A stretch of 64,000 nucleotides of DNA from Streptomyces sp. ISL-10 (GCF_018614575.1 NZ_JAGGOJ010000011.1:727919-791918); one strand, 5' to 3'. Counted from the stretch's first letter, positions 50,932 to 60,826 are shown. Notes: generated by a model from the sequence alone, not told the origin. Program-made: numbers and translations.

Positions 50932-51657
50932 TCAGTAGGCGCTGTTCACGTTGTCCATGGAGCCGTAGCGGTCGGCCGCGTAGTTGCAGGCGGCGACGAT
51001 GTTGGCGACCGGGTCGTACTGGTCCCAGGAGGTGCCGGCGACGTGGTACGCGTCGAAGGTCGGCTTGATGACCTGCAGCAGGCCCTTGGACGGCACACCG
51101 TTGATGGCGTTGATGTCCCAGTTGTTGATGGCACGCGGGTTACCGCTGGACTCACGCATGATGTTGCGGTGAATGCCCTCGTAGGTGCCGGGGATGTTGT
51201 GCTTCTTCATGATGGACAGCGCCTCGCGGATCCACCCGTCCAGGTTGTTCGGGTAGGTCACCTTCGCGGGCTTGCGGGCGGCTGACCGGCTGGCGGCCTG
51301 CTCGGCGGCGCGCTTCTTCGCGGCGGCCTCGGCCTTCTTCTTGGCCTCAGCCTTCTTCTTGGCCTCGGCGGCCTTCTTGGCCTCGGCCTCGGCCTTCTTC
51401 TTCGCCTGCGCGGCCTCGACCTGGGCCTCGAAGGCGGTCTGCTGGTTGGCGATGCTCTCCTGCACCGCGGTGGCCTGCTTCTCGTTGACCTTCCAGGCGA
51501 TCGGGGCGGCCGCGGCGACCTCGGTCGTCGTGCCGGCTTCCGCGTCGGCCGGGGCGAGTGAAAGCGCCATGGCGGCGGAGGCGGCGACGGCGGCGGCGGC
51601 GACCGCGGCCTTGCGCGATCGAAGGCGACGGAGAGCTGCGGTGCTGAACGCGGACAT
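50932..51657 (-). CDS. Exported transglycosylase SLT-domain protein
   Basis: A 241-residue exported protein. Signal peptide MSAFSTAALRRLRSRKAAVA then an Ala-rich core cut near ADAEA; a long Ala/Lys/Glu coiled coil (about 75-150); then a lytic-transglycosylase fold with the catalytic Glu in NIMRESSGNPRAINNWD, INGVPSKGLLQVIKPTF and NYAADRYGSMDNV. It probably cleaves peptidoglycan during growth or sporulation. ATG 51657 is chosen over a longer frame because the signal peptide then begins correctly and GAAGAGG lies upstream. Confidence 0.88.
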   Translation of the reverse strand: MSAFSTAALRRLRSRKAAVAAAAVAASAAMALSLAPADAEAGTTTEVAAAAPIAWKVNEKQATAVQESIANQQTAFEAQVEAAQAKKKAEAEAKKAAEAKKKAEAKKKAEAAAKKRAAEQAASRSAARKPAKVTYPNNLDGWIREALSIMKKHNIPGTYEGIHRNIMRESSGNPRAINNWDINAINGVPSKGLLQVIKPTFDAYHVAGTSWDQYDPVANIVAACNYAADRYGSMDNVNSAY

Positions 51658-51947
51658 ACAGACGTACCTCTTCGAATAGCGGAAAGTCGCTCCAGGCCGG
51701 TTCGGCTCTGCGCTGTTCGGAAGCGACGTCGGCAATTCTTAGCGGCAGCAAAATCCTGTGGCAAAGGTGTGACGTACGATCCGGGATAGTGGATCACGGT
51801 TGCCCCATACGTCCGATTCACCCGTGCTGTGCATGCTCAGATGCCCCTTATGCGTCCACTAGCGAGCTTCGTAAGTGACCTGCGTCCTATGCCCGGGCTC
51901 ACATCGGGCACATGGCGTCCTCACCATGTGTTGCTTCAGCAATCCAG

Positions 51948-53024
51948 TCAGTGAGGGCCGTCCGCCGGGAGGAGGAGATGGACGTCGCCGAACTCGTGCC
52001 AGAGGTAGCGCTGCTCAAGCGCCTCGGAGTACGCACAGGTCAGCGCCGCCTCGCCGGCGATCGCAGCGAGCATCAGCAGATGCGACGCCGCCGGCTCGTG
52101 CAGGCCGGTCAGCAGACCCTCCACCACCCGCACCCCCCGCCGCGGCGTCACCACCAGATCGGTCCACCCCGCCGCGGGCGCCACCACCCCCGCCGGATCC
52201 GCCGCCGACTCCAGCGCCCGCACCGCCGTCGTACCCACCGCCAGGACCCGCCCGCCCGCCGCCCGCGCCGCGTTCACCAGCCACGCCGTCGTCGCCGGCA
52301 CCTCGAAGCGCTCCGGATAGGGCGGCTCGTGCGCCTCCGCCGACGCCACCCCGGTGTGCAGCGTGATCGGCGCGAACTGCACCCCCCGGCTCACCAGCTC
52401 CGCCACCAGCCGCGCGGTGAACGGCCGCCCCGCGCTCGGCATCTCCGCCGAGCCGGAACCGTCGGGGGAGGGCAGCGCGAAGACCGTCTGGTACGCGGAC
52501 TGCGGCTGGTCCCTCGTCGTGTACCCGTAGCGGATCGGCCGCCCGTACCGCGCCAGCAGACCCGGTACGCCGACCGGCACCGACGCCCACCACAGCCGCA
52601 GGGCGCCCGGCGCCAGCGGTTCCTCCAACACCAGCTGCGCACCCCCTGGCAGCCGCACCACAGTGCCCCGCGGCCCGCCCGGGCGCGGCGCCGTACTGCC
52701 GAAGCCGTCCGGGCGCCGCAGCTCCACCGCCCACCGCCCGTCGTCGCCCTGGGTGGAGAAGTGCACCACCACCGGCTCGCCGCCGACCCGGCCGTCCACG
52801 GCAGCCGCCAGCGTCGTGGAGGTGTTGACGACCAGCACGTCACCGGCCCGCAGCTGCCCCGGAAGATCACCGAACGCGTGATGCGACACCCGCGTCCCGC
52901 GCGAGACCAGCAGCCGTACGTCGTCGCGCCCCGAGCCCCGCTCCTCCGCCGGCACCCGCGCCGACAGCTCCTCGGGAACCCTCAGCGCCTCCAGCACGGC
53001 GCCTGTCTCCCCGACCGTCCTCAT
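51948..53024 (-). CDS. QueA-like S-adenosylmethionine:tRNA ribosyltransferase-isomerase homologue
   Basis: A 358-residue protein of the QueA fold: LRAGDVLVVNTSTTLAAAVD at the start, RPIRYGYTTRDQPQSAYQTV, FAPITLHTGVASAEAH and RVVEGLLTGLHEPAASHLLM. Canonical QueA enzymes have the loop ITLHVGAGTFQPV, which here reads ITLHTGVASAEAH, and the end of the protein also departs from the family. It is therefore a diverged paralogue; making epoxyqueuosine is not assured. No other queuosine gene is in the window. Its start overlaps the stop of the upstream SDR gene (ATGA). Confidence 0.8.
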   Translation of the reverse strand: MRTVGETGAVLEALRVPEELSARVPAEERGSGRDDVRLLVSRGTRVSHHAFGDLPGQLRAGDVLVVNTSTTLAAAVDGRVGGEPVVVHFSTQGDDGRWAVELRRPDGFGSTAPRPGGPRGTVVRLPGGAQLVLEEPLAPGALRLWWASVPVGVPGLLARYGRPIRYGYTTRDQPQSAYQTVFALPSPDGSGSAEMPSAGRPFTARLVAELVSRGVQFAPITLHTGVASAEAHEPPYPERFEVPATTAWLVNAARAAGGRVLAVGTTAVRALESAADPAGVVAPAAGWTDLVVTPRRGVRVVEGLLTGLHEPAASHLLMLAAIAGEAALTCAYSEALEQRYLWHEFGDVHLLLPADGPH

Positions 53025-53716
53025 CGGGACTCCAGCAGCGCGGCAACGGCATACCGGCCGCTGACCGGACGCAGCGCTAGCAGCCGCAGGAAACCGGGGA
53101 CGACGGACTCCGGCGACGGCCGCGGCTCGTCGTCGTCCGGCACCGCTGCCGCATAGAGGTCCGTCGCCATGTCGCCCGGATCGACGCTCCACACACGCAG
53201 ACCCGGCTCCTCCACCGCGAGCACCGCGGCCAGCTGGTCGAGCGCCGCTTTGGAAGCGCCATAGCCGCCCCACGTCTCGTACGCCTCCGCCGCCGCGTCC
53301 GAGCTGACCGCCACCACCGCCCCGGCCGGCGACCTCCGCAGCAGCGGCAGGGCCTCCTGCACCAGACCGAGCGCCGCGACCACATTGGTCTCCAGCGCCG
53401 CCCGCAGACCCTCCAGCGGCAGGGCGTCCAGCCGCACCAGCGGCTCCGCACCCAGCGCGCTCGCGTTGCTCACCAACAGATCGAGCCCACCCAGCGCACG
53501 GGCCTGTGCCACCAGCGCCGCGCGGTGCGCGCCGTCCGTGACGTCCCCCGCCACCGGCACCACACGCGTCCCGTGCGCACCGGCCAGCCGGGCACTCTCC
53601 TTCAGTACGCCCTCGCCACGGGCGCCGAGCACCAGGTCCCAGCCCTCTTCGGCGAGAGCGGCCGCGAGCGCGCGGCCCAGCCCCTTCGACGCCCCTGTGA
53701 TCACCGCTACCGGCAT
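53021..53716 (-). CDS. Short-chain dehydrogenase/reductase coupled to the QueA-like gene
   Basis: A 231-residue SDR with cofactor motif TGASKGLGRALAAAL, NAS in place of NAG (LLVSNASALG), catalytic Ser in VAVSSDAAAEAYETWGG, and YGASK. ATG 53716. Its stop overlaps the QueA-like start, so the two are made together; the SDR may act on the same product. Divergent from the histidine kinase gene. Confidence 0.88.
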   Translation of the reverse strand: MPVAVITGASKGLGRALAAALAEEGWDLVLGARGEGVLKESARLAGAHGTRVVPVAGDVTDGAHRAALVAQARALGGLDLLVSNASALGAEPLVRLDALPLEGLRAALETNVVAALGLVQEALPLLRRSPAGAVVAVSSDAAAEAYETWGGYGASKAALDQLAAVLAVEEPGLRVWSVDPGDMATDLYAAAVPDDDEPRPSPESVVPGFLRLLALRPVSGRYAVAALLESR

Positions 53717-53909
53717 GAGAACCGTCCCCTTCGCCCTACCGCTTCCGCGCGGTCCTGTGTGGTGCAGCCAACGTAGGAACGGGGAAGCGCCCGCCGCCTC
53801 GTGCCAGAGGCCCCACTCGGCAAGGCACTTCGACCTACGACCAGGGACCCGGGCAGCGGCGGTCCCCGGACCGATACGGACTGTCACAACCCGCCGGTAC
53901 CGTGAGGTC

Positions 53910-55055
53910 ATGAGTCACCGACCGAGCTCCGGCCTGGCCGCCGTCAGCACCGCCCTCCTCGCGATGAGCAGACATCTCGAGGTGCGCGATGTGCTGAAGA
54001 CGATCGTGGCCTCCGCGCGCGATCTCCTCGACGCGGAGTACGCGGCGCTCGGCGTGCCCGACGACCACGGCGGTTTCGCCCAGTTCGTCGTCGACGGCGT
54101 CAGCGACGCCCAGTGGAAGGCCATCGGCCCTCTCCCGCGCCAGCACGGCATCCTCGCCGCGATGCTGCGCGAGGCGAAGGTGGAGCGGCTCGCGGACGTG
54201 CGCGAGGACCCCCGCTTCGAGGGCTGGCCGTCCGCCCACCCCGAGATGTCCGACTTCCTGGGGCTGCCCATCAAGGACGGCGACGAGGTCATGGGCGCCC
54301 TCTTCCTCGCCAACAAGCGCTGCCCACGACAGGACGGCGGCTGCGGATTCACCGAGGACGACGAGGAGCTGCTCGGCATCCTCGCCCAGCACGCGGCCAT
54401 CGCCCTCACCAACGCCCGGCTGTACGAGCGCAGCCGCGAACTCACCATCGCCGAGGAGCGCTCCCGCCTCGCCCATGAGCTGCACGACGCCGTGAGCCAG
54501 AAGCTCTTCTCGCTGCGGCTCACCGCGCAGGCCGCGGCCGCCCTGGTAGACCGCGACCCGGGGCGGGCGAAGGGCGAGCTCCAGCAGGTCGCCGAGCTCG
54601 CCGCCGAGGCGGCCGACGAGCTGCGCGCCGCCGTCGTCGAACTGCGCCCGGCGGCCCTCGACGAGGACGGCCTCGTCAACACCCTCCGCACCCAGATCCA
54701 GGTCCTGGACCGCGCCCACACCGCCAAGGTCACCTTCGACACCTGCGGGATCAAGGCCCTGCCCGCCGCCCAGGAGGAAGCGCTGCTGCGGGTCGCTCAG
54801 GAGGCACTGCACAACGCGCTGCGCCACTCCGGCGCGGACCGGGTCGATGTCGTGCTCGTCCGCCGCGGCCAGGGCGCCATGCTCACCGTCACCGACGACG
54901 GCAAGGGGTTCGAGCCGCGTACCGTGCGCAGGGCCGGGCGCCACCTCGGTCTTGTGTCGATGCGGGACCGGGCGAGTGGCGTCGGCGGCACACTCAGCGT
55001 GGAATCGGCGCCCGGCAAGGGCACCACGGTCGAGATGGAGGTCCCCGGTGGCTGA
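53910..55055 (+). CDS. GAF-domain sensor histidine kinase (NarL-type)
   Basis: A 381-residue soluble kinase. A GAF domain (about residues 20-165) is followed by a HisKA_3 dimerisation segment with the phosphoacceptor in RLAHELHDAVSQKLFSLRLT and a HATPase domain (VAQEALHNALRHSGADRVDV, VTDDGKGFEP, GLVSMRDRASGVGGTLSVES). The ATG follows TACCGT by 6 nt, a possible leaderless promoter. It overlaps the response-regulator gene by 8 bp; the pair is a two-component system. Signal unknown. Confidence 0.93.
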   Translation: MSHRPSSGLAAVSTALLAMSRHLEVRDVLKTIVASARDLLDAEYAALGVPDDHGGFAQFVVDGVSDAQWKAIGPLPRQHGILAAMLREAKVERLADVREDPRFEGWPSAHPEMSDFLGLPIKDGDEVMGALFLANKRCPRQDGGCGFTEDDEELLGILAQHAAIALTNARLYERSRELTIAEERSRLAHELHDAVSQKLFSLRLTAQAAAALVDRDPGRAKGELQQVAELAAEAADELRAAVVELRPAALDEDGLVNTLRTQIQVLDRAHTAKVTFDTCGIKALPAAQEEALLRVAQEALHNALRHSGADRVDVVLVRRGQGAMLTVTDDGKGFEPRTVRRAGRHLGLVSMRDRASGVGGTLSVESAPGKGTTVEMEVPGG

Positions 55056-55692
55056 CAGGAAGATCCGCGTGCTGCTGGTCGACGACCATCAGGTGGTGCG
55101 GCGCGGGCTGCGCACGTTCCTGGAGGTCCAGGACGACATAGAGGTGGTCGGGGAGGCCGGCGACGGCGCGGAGGGCGTTGCGCGGGCCGAGGAACTGAAG
55201 CCGCATGTGGTGCTGATGGACGTGAAGATGCCGGGCATGGACGGCATCGACGCCCTGCGCAAGCTGCGCGAGCTCGCCAACCCGGCCAAGGTGCTGATCG
55301 TCACCAGCTTCACCGAGCAGCGCACGGTGGTTCCGGCCCTGCGCGCGGGCGCGTCCGGGTACGTGTACAAGGACATCGACCCGGAGGCACTGGCCGGCGC
55401 CATTCGCTCGGTCCACGCGGGCCATGTCCTGTTGCAGCCGGAGGTCGCGGGCGCGCTCTTGTCCGAGGACGACGCACCGAGCGGCACGGGCCGCGGCGGC
55501 AACCTCACGGAGCGGGAGCGCGAGGTGCTGGGGCTGATCGCGGACGGCCGGTCCAACCGGGAGATCGCCAGGGCGCTGGTGCTGTCCGAGAAGACGGTGA
55601 AGACGCATGTGTCGAACATCCTCATGAAGCTCGACCTGTCGGACCGCACGCAGGCGGCGCTCTGGGCGGTACGGCACGGTCTGGCCGGCTGA
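55048..55692 (+). CDS. LuxR/NarL-family response regulator
   Basis: A 214-residue regulator. Receiver domain: acidic pocket LLVDDHQVVRRGL, phospho-Asp in VVLMDVKMPGMDG, Thr in IVTSFTEQ and Lys in GYVYKDIDPEAL. A short linker leads to the LuxR helix-turn-helix NLTEREREVLGLIADGRSNR, EIARALVLSEKTVKTHVSNI. GTG start inside the kinase stop region. Partner of the upstream kinase. Confidence 0.95.
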   Translation: MADRKIRVLLVDDHQVVRRGLRTFLEVQDDIEVVGEAGDGAEGVARAEELKPHVVLMDVKMPGMDGIDALRKLRELANPAKVLIVTSFTEQRTVVPALRAGASGYVYKDIDPEALAGAIRSVHAGHVLLQPEVAGALLSEDDAPSGTGRGGNLTEREREVLGLIADGRSNREIARALVLSEKTVKTHVSNILMKLDLSDRTQAALWAVRHGLAG

Positions 55693-55725
55693 CGGGACCG
55701 GCGTAACCAGGGTTCTACGTGCAGA

Positions 55726-55800
55726 TGCCTGGGGACTCCCACGTCGACGGGTGCCTGCCCCTGACGGGCAGCAGGCACCCCCCGGTAACAGCCCCAGGCA
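55726..55800. terminator. Nested hairpin structure between convergent genes
   Basis: GGGTGCCTGC (55749-55758) pairs with GCAGGCACCC (55771-55780), with an inner CCC/GGG stem and a TGAC loop. Around it, TGCCTGGGG (55726-55734) can pair with CCCCAGGCA (55792-55800). It lies between the response regulator and the next, opposing gene and most likely terminates both. Confidence 0.55.
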
Positions 55801-55820
55801 GGGACACCGCCCGTTCCCGC

Positions 55821-56606
55821 TCACTCCCGTTCCCGCTCCTCCACGTACGCGTTGTACGCCGCCACCTGCGCCCGCCGCGCCACCCGCTCCACCGGACGCA
55901 GCGTCTCGCCCCGGGCCGCCATCTCCGACGCGCTCACCGCGCCGCCGTGCCCGTTCTCGTACGCCACCGAGATCAGCAGCCCGATGCGCTGTGCCAGCTC
56001 CAGCACCCGTGCCGCCCGCGACGGATACCCGGGCGCCAGCGTCTGCGACGCCCCGCGCTCCGCCCGCGCCCGGTACGCGTCCACCGCCGCCTCCGCCACC
56101 GGCCCCGACGCGGCCACGTCGAGCCGGGTCAGCGCATCCGTCGCATCCCGCAGCGCCTCCGCGAGCTCCCGCTCCGCCTCACTGAGCGAGGGCACGTCCG
56201 CGGGCGGGGCCGGGCGCACCGGAAGGCAGTGCCACACCACCTCCACATGCACGTCCCCCGACGGGCCGGCCTCGCGGATCTCCGGCACCAGCCCGTACGC
56301 CGCCCCCGTCGCGACGACGGCCTCCGCGGCTTCCAGCGCCCGCGCATTGAACTCGGGCGGTCCGCTCAGACCCAGCGGATGCCCCGGCGCGGGCAGCGCC
56401 ACCCGGTAACCGGTCACACCCAGCGTCCGCAGCCGCCCGAGCGCCAGCGTGAGCCCGACGGGACCGGTTTCGCCCGGCAGCCCCTCCACCCGGTGCACGG
56501 CATCGTCGCCGACGATCGCGTGCACCGCGTCGTCCGGCGAAACAAGCCCGGCGAGAAGGGCATTTCCCCATGCCGCCAGGCGGCCTGAACGTGGTTCCGA
56601 AAGCAT
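55821..56606 (-). CDS. Conserved hypothetical protein
   Basis: A 261-residue soluble protein (MLSEPRSGRLAAWGNALLAG...). I do not recognise a named family. It has an N-terminal alpha/beta part with PDDAVHAIVGDDAVHRVEGL and GVTGYRVALPAPGHPLGLSG, then a long helical second half ending RVARRAQVAAYNAYVEERER. No signal peptide or membrane segment. It stands alone: convergent with the response regulator and followed upstream by a repeat-rich spacer. Confidence 0.75.
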   Translation of the reverse strand: MLSEPRSGRLAAWGNALLAGLVSPDDAVHAIVGDDAVHRVEGLPGETGPVGLTLALGRLRTLGVTGYRVALPAPGHPLGLSGPPEFNARALEAAEAVVATGAAYGLVPEIREAGPSGDVHVEVVWHCLPVRPAPPADVPSLSEAERELAEALRDATDALTRLDVAASGPVAEAAVDAYRARAERGASQTLAPGYPSRAARVLELAQRIGLLISVAYENGHGGAVSASEMAARGETLRPVERVARRAQVAAYNAYVEERERE

Positions 56607-56865
56607 GCCAATACCCTAGGCGTGCCCGGGGGTCGCTCCCCAGGGGCGCCCGCCGGATCATGGCAGGGATCACGACTCGCCCAGGGCTTCGCCTGGGGCT
56701 GCCCCAGCACTCCCTCTGTGTCCTCCGGGGTCCCACGCCGCGTTGCCGAGATGCCCGGACAGCTCCGCCGCCAGGGCACTCCGGCGCCTTGCCAAGCCTC
56801 CCCTCGACCCTGTGGCCTGGGGCCCTGGGGAGACTGCCTCCCCCGGCCCCCTGGTTCACCTCAGG

Positions 56866-57335
56866 AGGCCCCATCCCTCGGCCCTGGCGGGCCCGGGGGA
56901 GGACCGCCCCTCTGTCCTGGCGGGGTGGGGAGAGCCCGTCTCTCGGCCTGGCGGCCCTGAGGGGACCCAGTCCCTCGGCCCTGCGGCCTAAAGAGGCCCC
57001 GTTGCCTCTGTCCTTGCGGGCGTGGGGGATCGGTCTTCCCGCCCCCGTGGGGAGTCCCGTCCCTCGGTCCCGGCGGCCTGGGGACCCCGTCCCTGGCACC
57101 TGGCAGCCATGGGATGGCCCGATCTCTCGGGCCCTGGCGGGCCTGGGGTGGTCTCATCTTCGGTCCCTGCGGGCTGGGGTGGCGAGGTTCCTTGGCCCTG
57201 GCGGGCAACCAGGGCCCGACCCATCGGCCCTGATGGGCAGGGGAGACCCGGTTCCTTGGCCCTGGCGGGCACACCAGACCCCATCCCTCGGCCCTGGGAG
57301 CCTGGGGAGACGTCCCTGCGGCCCTGGGAGCCCCG
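56866..57335. repeat. Degenerate tandem array of a 30-34 bp unit (about 15 copies)
   Basis: A G/C-rich unit with core CTCGGCCCTGGCGGGCCTGG recurs about 15 times. Taking the CTGGCGGG-like core as anchor, copies fall at 56884, 56917, 56948, 56981, 57013, about 57041, 57070, 57100, 57134, 57167, 57198, 57230, 57262, 57294 and 57324, i.e. steps of 28-34 bp and mostly 31-33. Steps are not multiples of three, so the array does not encode a kept protein repeat. Weaker copies may extend to 56807. The whole 909-bp spacer 56607-57515 contains no credible gene. Confidence 0.8.
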
Positions 57336-57515
57336 ATGCACCGGACGCCGCGCCCTGTCCGGTCCTGATCCGGCGCCCAGCCCCTAGCGCGGGGCCGGGC
57401 GACCGTCGCCCCGGGCAGGTGGCGTAGGTTTTCCCTGGGTGCTGTGCCCACAGGCGCACAAACCGCCCACACGCACCCGAAGACCTCGACGATTGCATGG
57501 GGAGACAACGCGCTC

Positions 57516-58307
<792 letters not shown>

Positions 58308-58381
58308 ACTCCCCAGGAAACGGGGGCGTATCTGACATCGCCCCCTGTCCCGACCGCGACCGGCGGACCTACCATGACCAC

Positions 58382-58813
58382 GTGGACATCGACGCATGGG
58401 TGTGGTGGCTGATCGGCGCGGTCGGACTGGGCATTCCGCTCGTGCTGACCGCGATGCCCGAATTCGGAATGTTCTCCGCCGGAGCCGTGGCCGCGGCCGT
58501 CGTGGCGGCGGTCGGCGGCGGATCGGTGGCTCAAGTGCTCGTCTTCGCCGCGGTGTCCGTCGCGCTCATCGCCGTCGTACGCCCGATCGCGGCTCGTCAC
58601 CGAGCCCAGCAGGGGCCCCGCTTCGCCAGCGGCGTCGACGCGCTGAAAGGCCGTCAGGCGGTCGTCGTCGAACGGGTCGACGGCAACGGCGGCCGCATCA
58701 AGCTGGCCGGCGAGGTCTGGTCCGCCCGCGCCCTCGACGCGTCCATGTCCTACGAGCAGGGCCAGCAGGTCGATGTGGTCGAGATCGACGGAGCCACCGC
58801 CGTGGTGATGTGA
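58382..58813 (+). CDS. NfeD-family membrane protein
   Basis: A 143-residue protein with two to three membrane helices (WVWWLIGAVGLGIPLVLTAM and VLVFAAVSVALIAVVRPIAA) followed by the NfeD OB-fold domain: VDALKGRQAVVVERVDGNGG and KLAGEVWSARALDASMSYEQ. GTG 58382. NfeD proteins work with SPFH/stomatin proteins, and one is encoded 197 bp downstream. Confidence 0.9.
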   Translation: MDIDAWVWWLIGAVGLGIPLVLTAMPEFGMFSAGAVAAAVVAAVGGGSVAQVLVFAAVSVALIAVVRPIAARHRAQQGPRFASGVDALKGRQAVVVERVDGNGGRIKLAGEVWSARALDASMSYEQGQQVDVVEIDGATAVVM

Positions 58814-59010
58814 GCGCCGCCACGGCACCCCACCCGAGACGACCGGACGGAAGCGAGCGAACCGGCCGAACGGACCGAACTGCCCACAGCACAGCCCCTG
58901 TTCTGGGAAACTGATCATCACGACCGTCGGAACAGCCGTCAGATCCGCCGTCAGACCGTCGTCAGCTCAACCCGCAGAATCATCCGGCAGCGAAGGGCAC
59001 AGGAAACGCG

Positions 59011-59964
59011 ATGCAACCGATCATCATCGTCCTGATCATTCTGGTGGTGCTGGTCTTCATCGCCCTGATCAAGACGATCCAGGTCATCCCGCAGGCCAGC
59101 GCCGCCATCGTGGAGCGGTTCGGACGCTATACCCGCACTCTCAACGCGGGCCTCAACATCGTCGTCCCCTTCATCGACTCCATCCGCAACCGCATCGACC
59201 TCCGCGAGCAGGTCGTCCCCTTTCCGCCCCAGCCGGTGATCACCCAGGACAACCTGGTCGTCAACATCGACACGGTCATCTACTACCAGGTGACCGACGC
59301 CCGCGCCGCGACATACGAAGTCGCCAGCTACATCCAGGCGATCGAGCAGCTCACCGTCACCACCCTGAGGAACATCATCGGCGGCATGGACCTGGAGCGG
59401 ACCCTGACCTCCCGCGAGGAGATCAACGCCGCGCTCCGCGGAGTCCTCGACGAGGCCACCGGCAAGTGGGGCATCCGCGTCAACCGTGTCGAGCTCAAGG
59501 CGATCGAGCCGCCCACCTCCATCCAGGACTCGATGGAGAAGCAGATGCGCGCCGACCGCGACAAGCGGGCCGCCATCCTCACCGCCGAAGGTATCCGCCA
59601 GTCGCAGATCCTCACCGCCGAAGGCGAGAAGCAGTCCGCGATCCTCCGCGCCGAGGGCGAGGCCAAGGCGGCTGCCCTCCGCGCCGAGGGCGAGGCCCAG
59701 GCCATTCGTACGGTGTTCGAGTCCATCCATGCGGGCGACGCCGACCAGAAGCTCCTCGCCTACCAGTACCTCCAGATGCTCCCGAAGATCGCCGAGGGCG
59801 ACGCCAACAAGCTCTGGATCGTGCCCAGCGAGATCGGCGACGCGCTCAAGGGACTCTCCGGAGCCATGGGCAACTTCAACCCGATGGCCGGCATGGGCGG
59901 CGGATCGGGCAAGGCGGACAACGGCAGCGGAACCGAGCGCCGCGAACAGCCCCCCATCGACTGA
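59011..59964 (+). CDS. SPFH/Band 7 (stomatin-type) membrane protein
   Basis: A 317-residue protein with an N-terminal membrane anchor (IIIVLIILVVLVFIALIKTI), the SPFH domain (IVERFGRYTRTLNAGLNIVV, QDNLVVNIDTVIYYQVTD) and an Ala/Glu coiled coil with repeated RAEGEAKAAALRAEGEAQ. It resembles paraslipin/QmcA proteins, which form membrane microdomain scaffolds together with NfeD proteins. Same strand as the NfeD gene, likely one functional pair. Confidence 0.93.
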   Translation: MQPIIIVLIILVVLVFIALIKTIQVIPQASAAIVERFGRYTRTLNAGLNIVVPFIDSIRNRIDLREQVVPFPPQPVITQDNLVVNIDTVIYYQVTDARAATYEVASYIQAIEQLTVTTLRNIIGGMDLERTLTSREEINAALRGVLDEATGKWGIRVNRVELKAIEPPTSIQDSMEKQMRADRDKRAAILTAEGIRQSQILTAEGEKQSAILRAEGEAKAAALRAEGEAQAIRTVFESIHAGDADQKLLAYQYLQMLPKIAEGDANKLWIVPSEIGDALKGLSGAMGNFNPMAGMGGGSGKADNGSGTERREQPPID

Positions 59965-60043
59965 AGCCGAGACTTCTTCATGCATGATCGGTGAGGCCCC
60001 TCGACCTTGATGGCGGGGAGGCGTCTCACCGACCGTGGAGGAG

Positions 60044-60817
60044 ATGGCGTTGTCCATCTGGGAGTCACTGGCAATCTTCGCCGCCGGAATGGGCGCCGGC
60101 ACCATCAACACCATCGTGGGCTCGGGGACCCTGATCACCTTCCCCGTACTGCTCGCCACCGGGCTGCCGCCGGTCACCGCCACGGTCTCCAACGCCCTCG
60201 GCCTGATCCCCGGCTCCATCAGCGGCGCCATAGGCTACCGGGAGGAACTGAAGGGCCAGCGCCCCCTTGTGATGCGCCTCGGCGTCGCCGCCGCCATCGG
60301 CGGTCTCGGCGGAGCCGTCCTGCTGCTGATGCTGCCCTCCACCGCCTTCGAGACGATCGTGCCCGTCCTCGTCGGGCTGGCCCTGGTGCTCGTCGTGCTC
60401 CAGCCCCGCATCTCCACGGCCGTCCAGCGCCGCCGCGCACGCAACGGCACCGACACCAAGACCGACGGCGGCCCCGTCCTCTTCGGCGGAATGCTGCTCG
60501 CCAGCGTCTACGGCGGCTACTTCACCGCGGCCCAGGGGATCATCTACCTCTCCCTCATGGGCATGCTGCTCGACGACACCATCCAGCGCCTCAACGCCGT
60601 CAAGAACGTCCTCGCGGCCGTCGTGAACAGCATCGCCGCGCTGTTCTTCCTCTTCGTCGCCGACTTCGACTGGACCGCAGTGCTCCTCATCGCCGTCGGC
60701 TCGGCGATCGGCGGCCAGTTCGGAGCCAAGATCGGCCGCAGACTGCACCCCACCGCCCTGCGCGCGTTCATCGTGGTCGTCGGCAGCTTCGCCATCGTGC
60801 AGCTGCTCCTGCGCTGA
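60044..60817 (+). CDS. TauE/SafE-family sulfite or organic-anion exporter
   Basis: A protein of about 257 residues with eight predicted membrane helices and the family motif IVGSGTLITFPVLLATGLPP near the N-terminus and GGYFTAAQGIIYLSLMGMLL in the second half. Substrate unknown. Start uncertain: GGAGGAG abuts ATG 60044 directly, and is better spaced for TTG 60050 (MSIWESLAIFAAG); GTG 60035 is also open. Confidence 0.88.
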   Translation: MALSIWESLAIFAAGMGAGTINTIVGSGTLITFPVLLATGLPPVTATVSNALGLIPGSISGAIGYREELKGQRPLVMRLGVAAAIGGLGGAVLLLMLPSTAFETIVPVLVGLALVLVVLQPRISTAVQRRRARNGTDTKTDGGPVLFGGMLLASVYGGYFTAAQGIIYLSLMGMLLDDTIQRLNAVKNVLAAVVNSIAALFFLFVADFDWTAVLLIAVGSAIGGQFGAKIGRRLHPTALRAFIVVVGSFAIVQLLLR

Positions 60818-60826
60818 GACGAGCAA

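Noticed and set aside
51658..51947. c-di-AMP (ydaO-type) riboswitch upstream of the SLT-domain gene
   Set aside because: Such riboswitches precede cell-wall hydrolase genes in Streptomyces, but only a short GAGCCGAACC-like stretch is present; the other conserved blocks are missing.
56866..57335. CRISPR array
   Set aside because: Units are degenerate and contiguous with no conserved repeat/unique spacer alternation, and no cas genes are present.
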